DNA of 64,000 nt, from NCBI RefSeq assembly GCF_932526225.1, contig NC_064035.1, positions 21,193,969 through 21,257,968 on the forward strand, given 5' to 3'. The notes beneath the pieces are model-generated. The model was not told where the DNA came from. It saw nothing but the letters and a program-made list of their open reading frames with translations, and ran no database searches. Shown one piece after another: positions 32,601 to 43,817 of this stretch. Every line of letters starts with the position of its first letter. The stretch's first letter is position 1. This DNA comes from Nematostella vectensis. Lineage: Eukaryota > Cnidaria > Anthozoa > Actiniaria > Edwardsiidae. Made by a program: the position numbers and the translations under genes.

Positions 32601-35600
32601 AAAGACAATTATTTCATGTTTAAAAATTTAATTGCTTTGATTTACCAGAATTGTTTCATCCTCGGGGACCCAGGGCGTCGTGGAGATCGGGCACACAGGG
32701 AGCTCGAGAGAAAGAAAGGAGTGAAAGGCAACTGCTCTGTAAAAGCTATTTCTAAAATCTGCAGCAAACTCGCTTTCTGATTGGTCTTATTATAATTAAA
32801 TTGAAATGAGACCAATCAGAGCGATCCTTATTAATCAGAAAAGCAGACGCAATTTTCCCTTTCGTAAACCATCGTTGCCATTTGGAACGGTCGTTGTCAT
32901 TTTAAGAACGGTCGTTGCCATTTAAAACAGTCGTTGTCATTTTAGCCCATTTATGATGTCATACTCTTATCTCCGGCGATCGGAAAACGCTCCGAGACAT
33001 CACACGCGAGTGCCTTTGGGTTCCCTGTGGTACAAAAGCCCCGCATGGAGTTTTGTGTTTAAAATATGGCGGAACAAGAAGCATCCACGTGCGAACAACA
33101 ACAACGCGATCCTCCCCCAACAATGCATTCGATTCGGAAACCAACCGGCTGGAACGCATTTTACCAGTCAGTTGCGATAATTTAATAGGTCTAATAGCAA
33201 TCCGTGAAATAAAATATCTGCAATTTAGAAAGTCCATACCAGTAAACTCTCTCACAGTGGTGGGAGTGCGGTGGGAGTCTCAAGATTTCGACCATGTCGC
33301 AAGTCTATTTTTTAAAGAAGGTATACAATTTCTATACTCTCCCTCATTTGCTCTCTTCTGCTTTCTCATAAATTTACTGACTGTACATTATTTAACCATA
33401 TTTCCAACACGATTTCTCTCTGAGTTTGGTTGACAGAAAATGTAAACTATCCAACAACCTACTGCGAATCTTTGGAATTCTTTTTTAAGTCACTTTAGAG
33501 GTTATTGTTTTCGCCGTCTTTAGCCAGATGTACAGAAACAGCTGAGTGATGGGGCAGGAATCGGAAAAATTTCCACGGTCGTTGGCAGAATGTGGAAAAA
33601 ATTGCCTGCGGACAGAAGAAAGGTTTGTCCTTTGAATGAAAGATCAAAGTTCAACTATCCAACCTTATGTTTTCTATTGCACCCCACCTTGGGGGAGGGT
33701 GGGGAAAATGTGGGGCATTTTCTTGTGGATTCAGGTATTCAGCCTGACTATTTTTTACCCTTCATAATATTATAATACAAAATTGTTAGATCATTTTGAA
33801 GTTTGATAGGTTTCCCACAGTCTGTAGTGTTTAGAACATTTCGAAGTGAAATCTATAGTGTGCTCTTGGTTCGCTCACACAAATTTTTAAATTTCACTTT
33901 GCAGTTTGTTCTACAACATCCCTCCATTAACTATGATGACCATGAGCTAGCATATTGTATGGTAGTTGTATTAAAAAGCTTATGTTATTTATTGTTTCAA
34001 CAGTACTGGAAGGACAAGGCACAAAGCATAAGAGAGGATCTTGACACAGGCATGGCAACGAAGAATAAGTGTGCTTCTTGTCAAACAGAATTTTCCAGAA
34101 GCAAAGATCTTAAGTATCATGAAAAAGGATGTCATCCATGCATTTGCAATGAATGCAATGAAACATTCGGCCATGAAAACAAGTTAAAAAGACAATCAAC
34201 AAAAAGCATGCAGCAAGCTTCAAGTGTGGGGACTGCGGAAAGACTTTTGCAGTGAAAAGAAACCTCATTAGGCACAGCAAGTCCCATCAGTAGTCCTCTC
34301 TGTTGTTATCAGTTTTGAGTAAAAGGCAACAAGTGAGGACATGTTTTTAGACAATAACAGAGGAAGGGGTGCAAAAAATATTCTATAGAAAACAGAGAGG
34401 ACTACTGATGGGACTTGCTGTGCCTAATGAAGTTTCTTTTCTCTGTTCAACCACCTCTCTGAATCACCTTTGTATTGTAATTATAAAATGCGACCATTGA
34501 TTGTTTGACTGTCAAGTAGCTTTTTTACAAACGAACTTGGTATTTTCAAATAATGATAATCTATCTTTTTATAGCACTTATATTTAACAATCTAATAGTG
34601 AATTACAACTCTTGATAGGAAATAATAATGACACTTTAATTTCAATAAATCCATTTACAATAATGATGGTAATTAAGAAACTATATAAAAAAATTATGTT
34701 AGAGTGGTTTTCAAAAACCCTTAAAATACCTTTTAGTTTATTTAGTACTAATACACTGTAATGTCTTTGTTCTCTTCTGTTCTGGCTTGACTATTACACT
34801 GTAACAACTAAATTTTGTTTCACAGGATTTTGAAAACCACTCTAAGAAAAAACTATAATAATAATAGTAATAATAAAAACTATACATATATTATAATTCA
34901 TACGTATAATAATTGATATATAACCTCTGTATATAATTGATATATAAACTCTTGATAGGGGTGAGCTTTGCTCAAGATTAGTACAACCTCCATGGTCAAG
35001 TCAAAAGAGAATTGGGAATTAGAATTTTATACAGTTTTGTTATATGTCTGATTAAATAAACATTTAAATAGTACAAATCAGTGCTCAGAAGCCTTTTAGT
35101 AATTTGTAGCAACACTTGTTTTTAATAAGAAATCCTGGAAAAACTAGGGGTCAACTTAGACACAAAACAACATAAAAACATAAATTTTTACAATATTTTA
35201 GGGGTTTGACTTATACACAGGGTTGACTTATACATGGTCATATATGGCAATAAGAAACTATACAATAATTTAAAAAATACTGTAGTTTCAACTTTTTTTA
35301 CTACTTTTTTTCCTTTGCATATGCTTTGTTTTTGACATCATTGTATGTGAGCCAGACTTCTTACTGCCTTGTGTGTTGGACTGTACCGCTTTAGCCAGGT
35401 CATAGCCACGTTTCCGTTTTTTTGTAGGCCCTTGTAATGACTGCAGCTGTACTGGTCTACCCTTAAGGGTGGCCTGATGGCTTCCATTACCATTTTTTTT
35501 TCTGCTGGCTTCCATTCCCATTTTTTCTTTTTCTGTTGGGTTGTACTCTAATTTTCTTCCCCTTTGCTGTTTTTTTTAGTTTCAACAGATCCAAAGTTGA

Positions 35601-38600
35601 AAAGGGCAGTTGTAGGTTTTGCGCGCATCGATGTTGCAAAAGGGACGGTTGTACAGGAAACAAAAACTCAAGTAGAGTGCCACAGAATGCCAGCCCCCCA
35701 CCCACCCAACCAAACCATAAATAATGAACACTCCCTAAATGGCACATACATGCACAAGCTGTGACAACAGTTAGTTTACCTTTCATTGTTCTTTGATGAG
35801 CTCCTAACTTTAAACACATTGTTGTTGAACTTTTCAACAGTTGATAGATACAAGTCGCGTTCCCTTAAATCAGGAGTGCGAAAACCTGAGCTGTCATCCT
35901 TTCCTTTACCCATAAAGCGCCGTCTGTAAAGACCATCAAAGCTGCCATCAGCTATGGAGAACAATTTGTCTTTATAGTGGTCCTCCAACTCAACTGTGAG
36001 CTTGCTGATAAGCCCGACAACGTTGTACTCCTTAACTCTCCTCAGAATTGTACCCTTCAGTACTAAAAACTGTGCCTCAGCAAAATTATTAGTGTGGTTG
36101 CCTCTTACTCGTAGTTCTGTACGAAAGCAAAGAGCAAATGCCTCCTTCTCAATATACAGAGTTCCTAAATAGTCAACCAGATTTGGATAACATTTGCATT
36201 TGTCATCATTCAACAGTTCAGAAAAGCAGTCCTCAAACAGTTCCTCTGTTTCTGCATACAAGCTCTTCTTAAAAAGACTGAGGATGTAGGGACGATCAAC
36301 TTGATTGATACCATGGCTGGTCTCATGTAGCCACCTCCAAACCTGCTGAAGCATGTGAAAAATGCATAGAAGCAGTTTACAGGATGGCCACACTGAGTTG
36401 AGAGCATTGCATTCCTCTTTGCAATTGTCGGTTAGAATGACCTCAGGGCCAACTTTGGTCCATGGCCATAAAAAGCATAGTCTGGCAAGCATGACTGTAG
36501 CATCTCAAAACCTTGCTTCAAGGATTTTTTTCTTTCATCACTTGTAATAAGGATACCTAATGGCAGAGCTCCAGCAACATTGTGTGTGCTCACAACAAAC
36601 ACTTTTAAGTTGTGTTCTTCGGTATTTGAAGTGGCATCAATAAAAACTAGTTCGTCTGATTGCTGGACTTCTTTGTGCACACGTTTCATAAGTGGTGAGA
36701 TAATTGTAATTATCAGAGGTGTATCATCACCTCCATAAATTTGGTGCATTGTGCTAGCTTCTGGGTTTGCTTTTCTGTATTCTTCTAATTTTTCAACCAT
36801 TTTTGAAAACATCAAGTGGCCTGTCCCGCCATATCTCTCCTTGCACATCTGGGTGTATAGATACGAAAAATCTCTCCTTCTTGGCATTAAAGACCGATTG
36901 GCCTTTTTCCTGTGGTAGTCAAGTTCACCCTTGCATGACTCTCTCAAGTCTTTCAGACACTGCTGTCTAGCAGTGGATGGGGTGCAGCCACTTTCAAAGA
37001 GTTTCATTACTTTGTCAATAACTTCTGGTGAAACATCATGAAAATTCGAGGCTTCAAGAGTATCGACTAAATGATTGTGATCCCAAGTAATCTCAATCGT
37101 GCAACAGCCATCACAAGCGATCTTGACAAACATTTGGAAAGGGCAGTTAGTGTTTTTTACCCTTGCAGAAGGGTTCAGAAGTAACTTCTTCTGTGGGTCC
37201 TTGCTTGGGCTCCAGTTCCTGGTGTTGTGGTGGCACCTGTAATAGTTTTTCAGGGCACACCCTTTTGTTGGCTTTTTCTTGGTCTTGATTCGAACAGTAA
37301 TGCTGTTAATCGCTTCACATTCGGCCAGCCATCCATCTAGATTCTCGGTAGTTACCTCTTCTGTTTGGATAATCGCCTTGAACTTCTCCTCTACACCCGA
37401 AAGCTCTTTCACGTGATAAGTACAGTCTTCTGGGAGTGTTTCGATAAATCTATTTTCGTCAATAGAGTTACTTTGAAAAGGTTTGGATTGAGAATTTACT
37501 TCTTCTATCGCAGCTTTGATCAAGTCGTTCATGTCCGCCATTTTGGAAATTTGTTTTTTCCGACGCGATATGGACTATGGTTCAACGGGCCGATGAAACT
37601 CCGAGTAAATATTGACTCGACGAACTCGCCCCACGTTTTGGCAACGACCGTTCTTAAAATGACAACGACTGTTCCAAATGGCAACGATGGTTTACGAAAG
37701 GGAAAATTGCAAAGCAGACAGACCTCACACATAGTAAAACTTCACAAACATCTAAACTGCTAAATAACAAAGCCAACTCTGTTTGGTAAAAGTCTCACAG
37801 ATCAGATTTTGCCTGGAGTCTGCAAAGGGTTGCACGAGCAGGGAGAAACTTGGGCATTATATCTGATCATGTCTTTGACCGCTCAGCTCCATTATGAAAT
37901 AGCAGGTAATATACCTTCTGTGTACACAGTAGAATGCAGATCATCAAAGAGTGGACCACAGACTTCCGAATTATTTCCGAGACCGCGGTTCTTGTTAGAA
38001 ATAACTGACTTTGAGAAGCTGCGATACGAAATATACTGCAGAAACTTTGTAGTTCTTCTAGTCTGTGACAAGGCTCATACTCATTTCGTATTCGCTTGAT
38101 TTCTCAATCAGGTAGATCAAAGGTTAATTAAATAAACAGTTAAAATAAAATCCCTCAAACTTGACTAATCCCTTGAAATATCTAGAATCATTTAAGCCTA
38201 AAATAGAATTTTCCCAATATTGTTTATTATGTTTTAGCGTATAGTTTTTCTTTTCCCTCTTCCGCCTGTTCTTACAGGCGCTTATTGGAAAAAGGCGCCA
38301 GGTCTAGTCAGGCGACTAATTGGATTAGAAACCCTTTTTAGTAATAGCTTTTACAGAGCAGTTGCCCAGGGCGTCTTTCACTCCTCTTTCTTTCTTGCGC
38401 GCTCCCTGTGTGCTCGATCTCCGCGACGCCTTGGGTCCCCAAGGATAAAATTATTTAAGAAATAGAACATATTAGTACTATAGCCTGACGGTAGTACAAG
38501 CAAGAAAGAACAACAAAGGTGGTCAAAACATGATACCACTCCTTGGTCATTTCCTCTTTTCTGAGTTCATTTTAAATACGAACAGTTTTTATTAACCTCA

Positions 38601-40036
38601 TAACAATAAAGGTTTAGAATAAATAAAATACCCTTTTATAAGAACCTTCGTTATTAGATTGCCCAGCCTGAGATTTCACCAAATGCTAGTTTAGTTAGTG
38701 TAATTTGTTATAAAATGTGATATGCAATAAAATGCATAAATATATATAATTGTTTGTATAATAACAACCATAAATATAATTTTTGATCATGTGTGTAATT
38801 CTCTTTCTAATAATTCATGTAGTATCAAATGTTCACACACTGAAATTTTAAAACATCTCCAGCCTTAAAATGCAATAAAAATGAGAATGGCCAAGCCTAG
38901 ACTGCAAATAGATGTTCTTGCTGTATCAAAAAACAGTGTAACACACTTTGTGACCAGACACTTTATATATTGCTAAATGCCATAGCTAAATGCTGTAGCA
39001 ATACACACTTTGTGACCAGACTCTTTATATATTGCTAAATGCCATAGCTAAATGCTGTAGCAATACACACTTTGTGACCAGACTCTTTATATATTGCTAA
39101 ATGTCATAGCTAAATGCTGTAGCAATGTTACCTGTAGGCAAGATGTATTGTGGCTCTGTGTTACCAGCGAATCCCATTTTTGTGTAGCTGCAATCAAAGA
39201 GATCAGTCAATAGTATTTAAAATACAGTGAAACGTAATGATCATCAGCTGTTGCATAGATTTGTAATCTTTTGGTAAATAACCTATTTTAAGGGGAGTGT
39301 GTTTTTCTTGTATGTATCTGTTATATGTGATAGTAAAATAGGCCACAGATAATGTGGACAAAGATACTCTAATCATTTTTTTATGGTAATAGGTGTGCAT
39401 ATCTATGGTGAAACCCTCCCTTCACACCAAAAGAATCATGCACATTGCAGGTTATTAGCTGAGGATTTCACTTTCTCATGTGTGAATCGATGATCATCGA
39501 TTTCTACTGTAGTTTTAATAATTTGGAAAATAACGCACACAAGGAGGGCCTCATAAGGCTTGTTTCAGTTCATAAACATGCCATTACTATAAAAGTTTGC
39601 CTGCCAAGATAAGACATTTCTGTAAAAACAATTAATAAGTCTTGAGTGTCAAAGCTCGAAATACAAGTTACTGCAATAATACAATAACATAAGTATGTGA
39701 ACACTGAGTGTAAACCATTTTTCAAAGTAAAACGTCGTAAAGAGTAGTGATTTGGATTTCCACAGACATTCGACAACTGAGCTTCAGCATCAATTAAGGG
39801 ATTTTCAAAAGCCCATGTTTCCCTTACAAATCAATAAAATTTGAATCCGATTATTGTTACTTCAATAGAATACCTATCAGAAAAGGTTCTTACGCGAAAA
39901 TATCATGTTTTTCCCTTGGGCCAAGGAGTAAAAAGCAGAGACGTTGGGCAGGACTACAACTGCACGTCAAACACAAATAACTTTTCGCTTACCCCGTTCC
40001 ATTGTCAATAACACAAGCCGGCTGCCTTCCAGTCAT
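26674..40036 (-). CDS. ACTR3: actin-related protein 3 (Arp2/3 complex subunit), complete
   Basis: Sixteen exons: 40036-39993, 39187-39132, 32594-32520, 32440-32391, 32320-32279, 32172-32104, 31946-31901, 30144-30095, 30013-29906, 29681-29538, 29303-29193, 29083-29021, 28952-28860, 27801-27676, 27070-26987, 26769-26674. The sum is 1257 bp, exactly 418 aa plus stop, the usual Arp3 length. It starts [15 protein letters not shown], has the DSGDGVTHV nucleotide-binding loop and the Arp3-specific [18 protein letters not shown] stretch, and ends GVMS as in other Arp3 proteins. With Arp2 it forms the template for branched actin filaments. All introns are GT-AG with matching phase. Intron 2 is 6.5 kb because of a MULE insertion, and intron 7 carries a piggyBac-like element. 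Confidence 0.98.
27168..27511. repeat. 29-bp minisatellite in an Arp3 intron
   Basis: About 12 copies of ACTCCTGGAGAGAGAAAAAT followed by GGACAAAAA, with one-base length changes in the A-run. It lies in the intron between exons 27801-27676 and 27070-26987. All plus frames are open ([10 protein letters not shown]-like peptides), which is a repeat artefact. Confidence 0.93.
27802..28557. other. Arp3 intron sequence, no recognised element
   Basis: The intron between exons 28952-28860 and 27801-27676. Apart from the small element at 28558-28720 I see only unique AT-rich sequence. Confidence 0.5.
28558..28720. mobile_element. small CAGGG-type (hAT-like) MITE
   Basis: The left end CAGGGCTTTTATCAAC and right end TAATGAAACCCCCAG are imperfect terminal inverted repeats, flanked by GGTGCT and GGTCCT (5 of 6 identical). 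The interior (AGTAGGGGGTGGAAGTGATT, then TTTTTAGTTTAAATAAAAC) recurs at about 56563-56680 in CFAP65, which shows it is a dispersed repeat. Confidence 0.6.
30297..31782. mobile_element. piggyBac-like non-autonomous element
   Basis: 1486 bp flanked by TTAA on both sides (30293-30296 and 31783-31786). The termini CCCTTCCGCGCC and GGCGTGAAAGGG are inverted repeats matching at 10 of 12 positions. TTAA targets and CCC/GGG ends are the piggyBac hallmark. The inside has only short broken frames with no clear DDD transposase. It lies in the Arp3 intron between exons 31946-31901 and 30144-30095. Confidence 0.8.
33066..34293 (+). pseudogene. HMG-box plus C2H2 zinc-finger gene carried by the MULE
   Basis: ATG at 33066 opens a frame with [12 protein letters not shown], like the start of an HMG box. 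An exon at 33524-33622 (acceptor CTTTAG, donor AAG|GTTTGT) encodes [20 protein letters not shown], like HMG helices 2 and 3. An exon from 34004 opens [12 protein letters not shown] and then three C2H2-like fingers ([24 protein letters not shown]), ending with a stop at 34291-34293. A frameshift near 34190 separates fingers two and three. Exon joins between 33066 and 33524 are not settled. Function is unknown; HMG plus C2H2 suggests DNA binding. It may be a captured host gene or an accessory transposon protein. Confidence 0.6.
34255..34440. repeat. 49-bp inverted duplication of the zinc-finger gene's 3' end
   Basis: 34255-34303 covers the last codons and stop of the zinc-finger frame. It is repeated in inverted orientation at 34392-34440 with one mismatch in 49. 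The 88-nt loop is unrelated. A transcript would fold into a long hairpin. Confidence 0.9.
34441..35775. other. MULE interior, poorly coding
   Basis: AT-rich spacer between the convergent genes. Lysine-rich minus frames at 35288-35521 and 35487-35837 (KNGNGS repeats) directly follow the transposase and may be its 3' end or decayed coding sequence. No SWIM motif was found. Confidence 0.45.
34697..34848. repeat. second inverted repeat between the two MULE genes
   Basis: TTAGAGTGGTTTTCAAAA near 34705 is complemented by TTTTGAAAACCACTCTAA near 34827. It lies between the converging cargo and transposase genes, where a terminator-like hairpin could sit. Confidence 0.7.
35776..37541 (-). pseudogene. 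MULE transposase (one frameshift)
   Basis: Starts [19 protein letters not shown]1/WRKY-GCM1-like zinc cluster follows ([12 protein letters not shown], then [14 protein letters not shown] and WDHNHLV, residues about 90-165). The MULE DDE core then begins with [20 protein letters not shown] (first Asp), continues with [15 protein letters not shown] (second Asp), and has [16 protein letters not shown] (acidic third residue). The N-terminal frame (37541-36432) and C-terminal frame (36492-35776) overlap and are joined by one frameshift near 36465-36485, between the first and second Asp. Otherwise it is well preserved, so the element may have been active recently. Confidence 0.85.
38448..39131. other. 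Arp3 intron 2 right part with 62-bp triplication
   Basis: AT-rich intron sequence. 38937-39125 holds three near-identical 62-bp copies (CACTTTGTGACCAGACTCTT then ATATATTGCTAAATGCCATA), the last ending a few bases from the donor of exon 39187-39132 (minus strand). Confidence 0.85.
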
Positions 40037-40200
40037 TCTGAGGAGTTGCAATTCGGTGTTAATTAGAAGGAAAGACGCAGAAATCTGGGCCAATTCCCAA
40101 ATCAAAACTCCAGGGAACTTGCGGAAGCAACTCGTGAACCAAAGATGGCGGAAACTACCCACCCGGCGCGTATAGCACTATGGGTAAAAGTAGGTGTGGT
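40037..40200 (-). promoter_or_regulatory. Arp3 5' flank with YY1-type motif
   Basis: On the minus strand, GTTTCCGCCATCTTTGG at about 40140-40156 matches the YY1 consensus CCGCCATCTT often found at animal transcription starts. It lies about 110 bp upstream of the Arp3 ATG. No TATA box was seen. Confidence 0.45.
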
Positions 40201-40486
40201 GTCAAAAGTTCAAACAAGGGGGAGGGAGGGCTAGTAACTACGATCGTGGTCGATCAGACTCTCCCCGGAGATCGTTCGCTCCACTTTATCTCCGCAATAT
40301 ATATTATAAATGCCTTTTTTTTATTTGAATTTTCCGCTTTGGGGAGAAGGAGTGAGCAATCTCTGAGCCACCTGATAAATCTGGCTGGCATATATCGAAT
40401 ATTTTAAGCTGTCCAGTGCATTCTCATATGGGTACTTACCTGGAAATTAAAAAAAAAAGAATGAAGAATCATCAAATCTTGTAAAT

Positions 40487-40622
40487 GGCTGGGGCGTAGC
40501 CAGGGGGTTGGTCCAGGGCCCCCCTTCTAGCAGCCAAAAATACAGTAAAGTATGACACATTATCTAATATACTAAAAGGGCCTTTTGTGTGCCCTCCTGT
40601 TAAACATCCTGGCTACGCCACT
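40487..40622. mobile_element. short inverted-repeat element (hAT-like MITE)
   Basis: The left end CTGGGGCGTAGCCAGG and the right end CCTGGCTACGCCACTG are inverted repeats (11 or more of 13 outer bases match), flanked by AATGG on both sides. About 136 bp, non-coding. Confidence 0.65.
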
Positions 40623-41565
40623 GAATGGTTAGAGAAACTATCACCCAGAAGCTTAGAAACTCTAACAATTATATCTGGGCTCCCTAACAAACAAAGGGGC
40701 CTAGATAATATTCTAAATGTTAAATAATCGCAAAAAGTGGACATGTTCACACTGGGTCCTCCCCCCCCTTTTGCAAGTAATGCTAGAAAATTGAGCATAG
40801 GAACTCCTCTTGTTCACCATAGCAACCTGATGTCTTGCTCGCTTCATATTCTATATTGTGAAGTTCTACACATCTGCCAATTTTCTTTTGGAAAATTGGG
40901 TGAATTCTCATTCTCCATCGTCAGACTTAATGGTATTAGTATACCTATAAAGTACACAAACTTCACATAAACTCTTCTAAACTCATAAAATCATATACTA
41001 CCGCAAATTACATATTGCGTGTCAAATACTCTTTATTACTTTTAGTATTTCAGCCGACCTAGACAAATCATCCCCTTTCTTATTCTTGAACCATAACTTA
41101 GAGATGATGCAATTCCTTAGAGTGACTGCAAACATATTCACATATAAGCAAGGGTTGGCACATAATGACAGTAACAAGTTCTTAAAAATATGTATTTTGA
41201 TAACAGTATCTACAAAATTTTAATATTACAAAATATAACTATGTACATATTCATCAGAAGTGATGAACTTTAATTTATAGTTAAACTCTATATTTGCTAT
41301 TATTGCTGCACAATTTAACGTAACAGTCACACTATATGTTACTTGCTAAATGTTATGTATCAGGCATGCCATTACAATTGACCATAATGTCCATTAATTA
41401 TTTATAAATCGCTAGGGCATGATATTTGATTTCAAATGATGGGAGCCAAAGCAATGACTTCAAGACAGATAGGGGAACTCATTGGACTTTTATGAATTCC
41501 CTTATATTTCTTCATAGTAATATATCTGAGAATGCCCCCTTGACCTGCCCTAGACGCATCTACTG
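40623..41565. other. intergenic, no gene recognised
   Basis: AT-rich DNA between the Arp3 5' flank and the 3' end of the minus-strand gene at 41566. A minus-strand AATAAA near 41031-41036 could be that gene's poly(A) signal. Confidence 0.4.
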
Positions 41566-42669
41566 TCACCCCTTTGGATCCTGGGGAGTTGCTGTAGCTT
41601 TTGTGGAGATTGTGATAGTGGGCTCAATAGGTGAGTGCTCAAAAGATTCGGCAGAGTCTCCATCTCCTTCAACAGCTTCAGTCACTGGCTCATTATTGCT
41701 ATTGTCTTCTTTAGATGGCAAGTTAGGAGTTGTTGGATTCTTTGGAAATTCTTCTTCTACAGGTGAAACAAGCTTATCATCTTGCATATTGTTTTCTCCG
41801 ATTATCTGACCTGATTTTGTCGAGCTTGGTCTTGAGTTTGGAGGTGGAAGTGGTGTAAAAATATCCCTCTCACCTTTTGCACTTTCCTCACCCACACAAT
41901 GTGAAAATATAGAGGGATCATTAGGTTTCACATCAAAAGTCAAAACACTCTTCTTTTTCCTGCCCTTTGTATTTGTCTCTCTCTCGTGTGATGATGATGC
42001 ATTTTGTGTTTTGTCTCTTCTTTGCGAATGACTTGAATGAATCTTTTTCACTGATGTGACTGAGTGATCAACATATTCAGGCTCAGAGGCTAAACTCAAC
42101 AATCTTAGACGATTATCAAGGTGTTTGTTACCTTTCCTTGATACATTAGGAATTGATGGTAGGTGTGGCTGTAGCAAGTAAGTAGATGGTCTGTCAAGGT
42201 TAGCATGGCATACTATCTTTGCTATTTGATTATCATTTAGTGCTGGAGGCATCATCCGGAGGGTTTTCAAATCCTCTATTGTAAACTCCTCCAATTCACT
42301 ACTGTCTCTCCCTGCGTTCATTATGTCTTTTTCTGTAAGAATATGTTTCCCCCTTAAAGGTTTAAGATCTAAATTATTATGGTGTTGTTGTCTCCTTTGT
42401 CTAGCATTCAAAGGCCGGCAGGGAAGCGAAGGTAGACCACTTTGGGCTGGTAACTCAAAATTTCGCACGTAAGGCTTTCGTCTTGGATAACTCACTTGCT
42501 TCAGCCTTTCCATGGCATTTATAAGATTGTGCTGTTCACGGTTGATAAGTTCTTCTTGAAGTTTACGGATCTTGACGAAATATGAAGTCTGTTTTTCACA
42601 GCTTGTTCTGCCATCTTGGAACCAAGACGTATCATCTTGGCTACGCCGTCTTGGAGGCGAAGACGACAT
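41566..42669 (-). CDS. uncharacterised 367-aa single-exon protein
   Basis: An intronless frame of 367 codons, ATG in good context (AACATGTCG). I do not recognise the family. The N-terminus has WFQDGRTSCEKQTSYFVKIR followed by an amphipathic helix (KLQEELINREQHNLINAMER) likely to form a short coiled coil, then a proline-rich stretch (PRRKPYVRNFELP). The middle has LEEFTIEDLKTLRMMPPALN. The C-terminal third is Ser/Thr/Pro/acidic and looks disordered. No membrane segment or signal peptide. It is head to head with CFAP65 (1.16 kb between the two ATGs), so it may share a promoter and a ciliary expression programme; that is inference from position. The 367-codon unique-sequence frame is far above chance. 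Confidence 0.8.
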   Translation of the reverse strand: MSSSPPRRRSQDDTSWFQDGRTSCEKQTSYFVKIRKLQEELINREQHNLINAMERLKQVSYPRRKPYVRNFELPAQSGLPSLPCRPLNARQRRQQHHNNLDLKPLRGKHILTEKDIMNAGRDSSELEEFTIEDLKTLRMMPPALNDNQIAKIVCHANLDRPSTYLLQPHLPSIPNVSRKGNKHLDNRLRLLSLASEPEYVDHSVTSVKKIHSSHSQRRDKTQNASSSHERETNTKGRKKKSVLTFDVKPNDPSIFSHCVGEESAKGERDIFTPLPPPNSRPSSTKSGQIIGENNMQDDKLVSPVEEEFPKNPTTPNLPSKEDNSNNEPVTEAVEGDGDSAESFEHSPIEPTITISTKATATPQDPKG

Positions 42670-43817
42670 GTTATTCTACCCCAAACTGACGCCAAAAAGA
42701 TATCAAAAGTCTTACATTTAAGGCAGTCGCTAACTATCACAAGAAGCTTTCACGCGCTATATTTTTGTTGAAAGACAAGACAAGAAATTCAGGGATAAAC
42801 GCACAAAACAAAATGGCAGACGGGTAGTAAGTAACATCGCCATAGTAACCACAGGAAACCCGCACAGCAGTACTGTCTTAACTTGGTTGTGGAATTGGCT
42901 TTATACAAAGCTTTACACAAAATGATGCATTTGTGACTGATTTATTCCCCCCATACACCTGAAAATTTAATTTATTTTTGCTTAACATCTTTATTCTAGT
43001 TACACTTTTATTTTACTATTGGGCTTCCTGTGGGCTACGGCCATATTTGGGCATAGTTACCAGGGAGATGTAGTACAACAAGTCTACTCTGCCGCCATTT
43101 TGACTTATCCCGTGTTTTGGAAGAAAATGGCATCAACAACACAAAAACTCCTATCCAATGTCTTGCTCTTTGAGGAAGTTATTTAAGGGAGCACTTACGA
43201 AACCTTTCAAGGTATTTTTACTGTAGTTTATTGCTCTTGGAAATGCGAATGCTTTTCGGAAATCTCGCTCCATTTTTCCATGGATATGATTTAACTGAAG
43301 GGAACTGAAATATTAAAAAGACGTAAACTATAGAAATAAGTTATTTGTTTTCCATATCCCTCTATACGCTTTTAACATATACCGTAGCCCATGCCAAATT
43401 GTAGATTCTATAATGTCAACTTTCATCATGACCAAATGAGTTCTTTTAAAATACAAAGGGTATGTTTGTGGGATTGTCAGGTTGTGTATAAAAGTAATCT
43501 TACTATTATCACTATATGTTTGTTGAAGACCTAAACATACTACTAAACCTACATTAGGTGATATTTTGGCTAGAATGTAGAATTCCATGTTCACTTGGAT
43601 ACAAATTGGCAGTGAGACTTTTAATTTTAAAGAATTTCACTATTGACTGCGTTGACACTTAGTTCAGTTTTTCTTGGTTCTTTCATGTTAATGAAATTCT
43701 CTAGAGACTGCAGAGGTTGGGGATGCTATCTCTTAAAAAGCTTTTGAAGAACATATATTCTGCAGTTGTTCCAAAATTGCACATGGCATGAAGTAACATT
43801 ATTTTTTTCAATTGCAG
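42670..43817. promoter_or_regulatory. divergent intergenic region of the 367-aa gene and CFAP65
   Basis: Holds the 5' flanks of both divergent genes. GCCGCCATTTTGAC near 43091 is YY1-like. A non-coding first exon of CFAP65 probably lies here, because its first coding exon begins at an acceptor (TTGCAG at 43812-43817) 7 nt before the ATG. I could not place a transcription start. Confidence 0.45.

Larger units (their letters stand above)
32657..38447. mobile_element. 5.8-kb Mutator-like (MULE) DNA transposon with cargo gene
   Basis: Long terminal inverted repeats (about 100 bp with small gaps) begin CATCCTCGGGGACCCAGGGC on the left and, read inward, TATCCTTGGGGACCCAAGGC on the right. The flanks GAATTGTTT (32648-32656) and AAATTATTT (38448-38456) agree at 7 of 9 positions, fitting an aged 9-bp target duplication. 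Inside are a minus-strand MULE transposase (37541-35776) and a plus-strand HMG-box/C2H2 gene (from about 33066 to 34293). The whole element sits in Arp3 intron 2. Confidence 0.9.

Noticed and set aside
42822-42840. Short ATGGCAGACGGGTAG mini-frame upstream of CFAP65
   Set aside because: Four codons only; it cannot be told from chance or an upstream ORF without transcript data.
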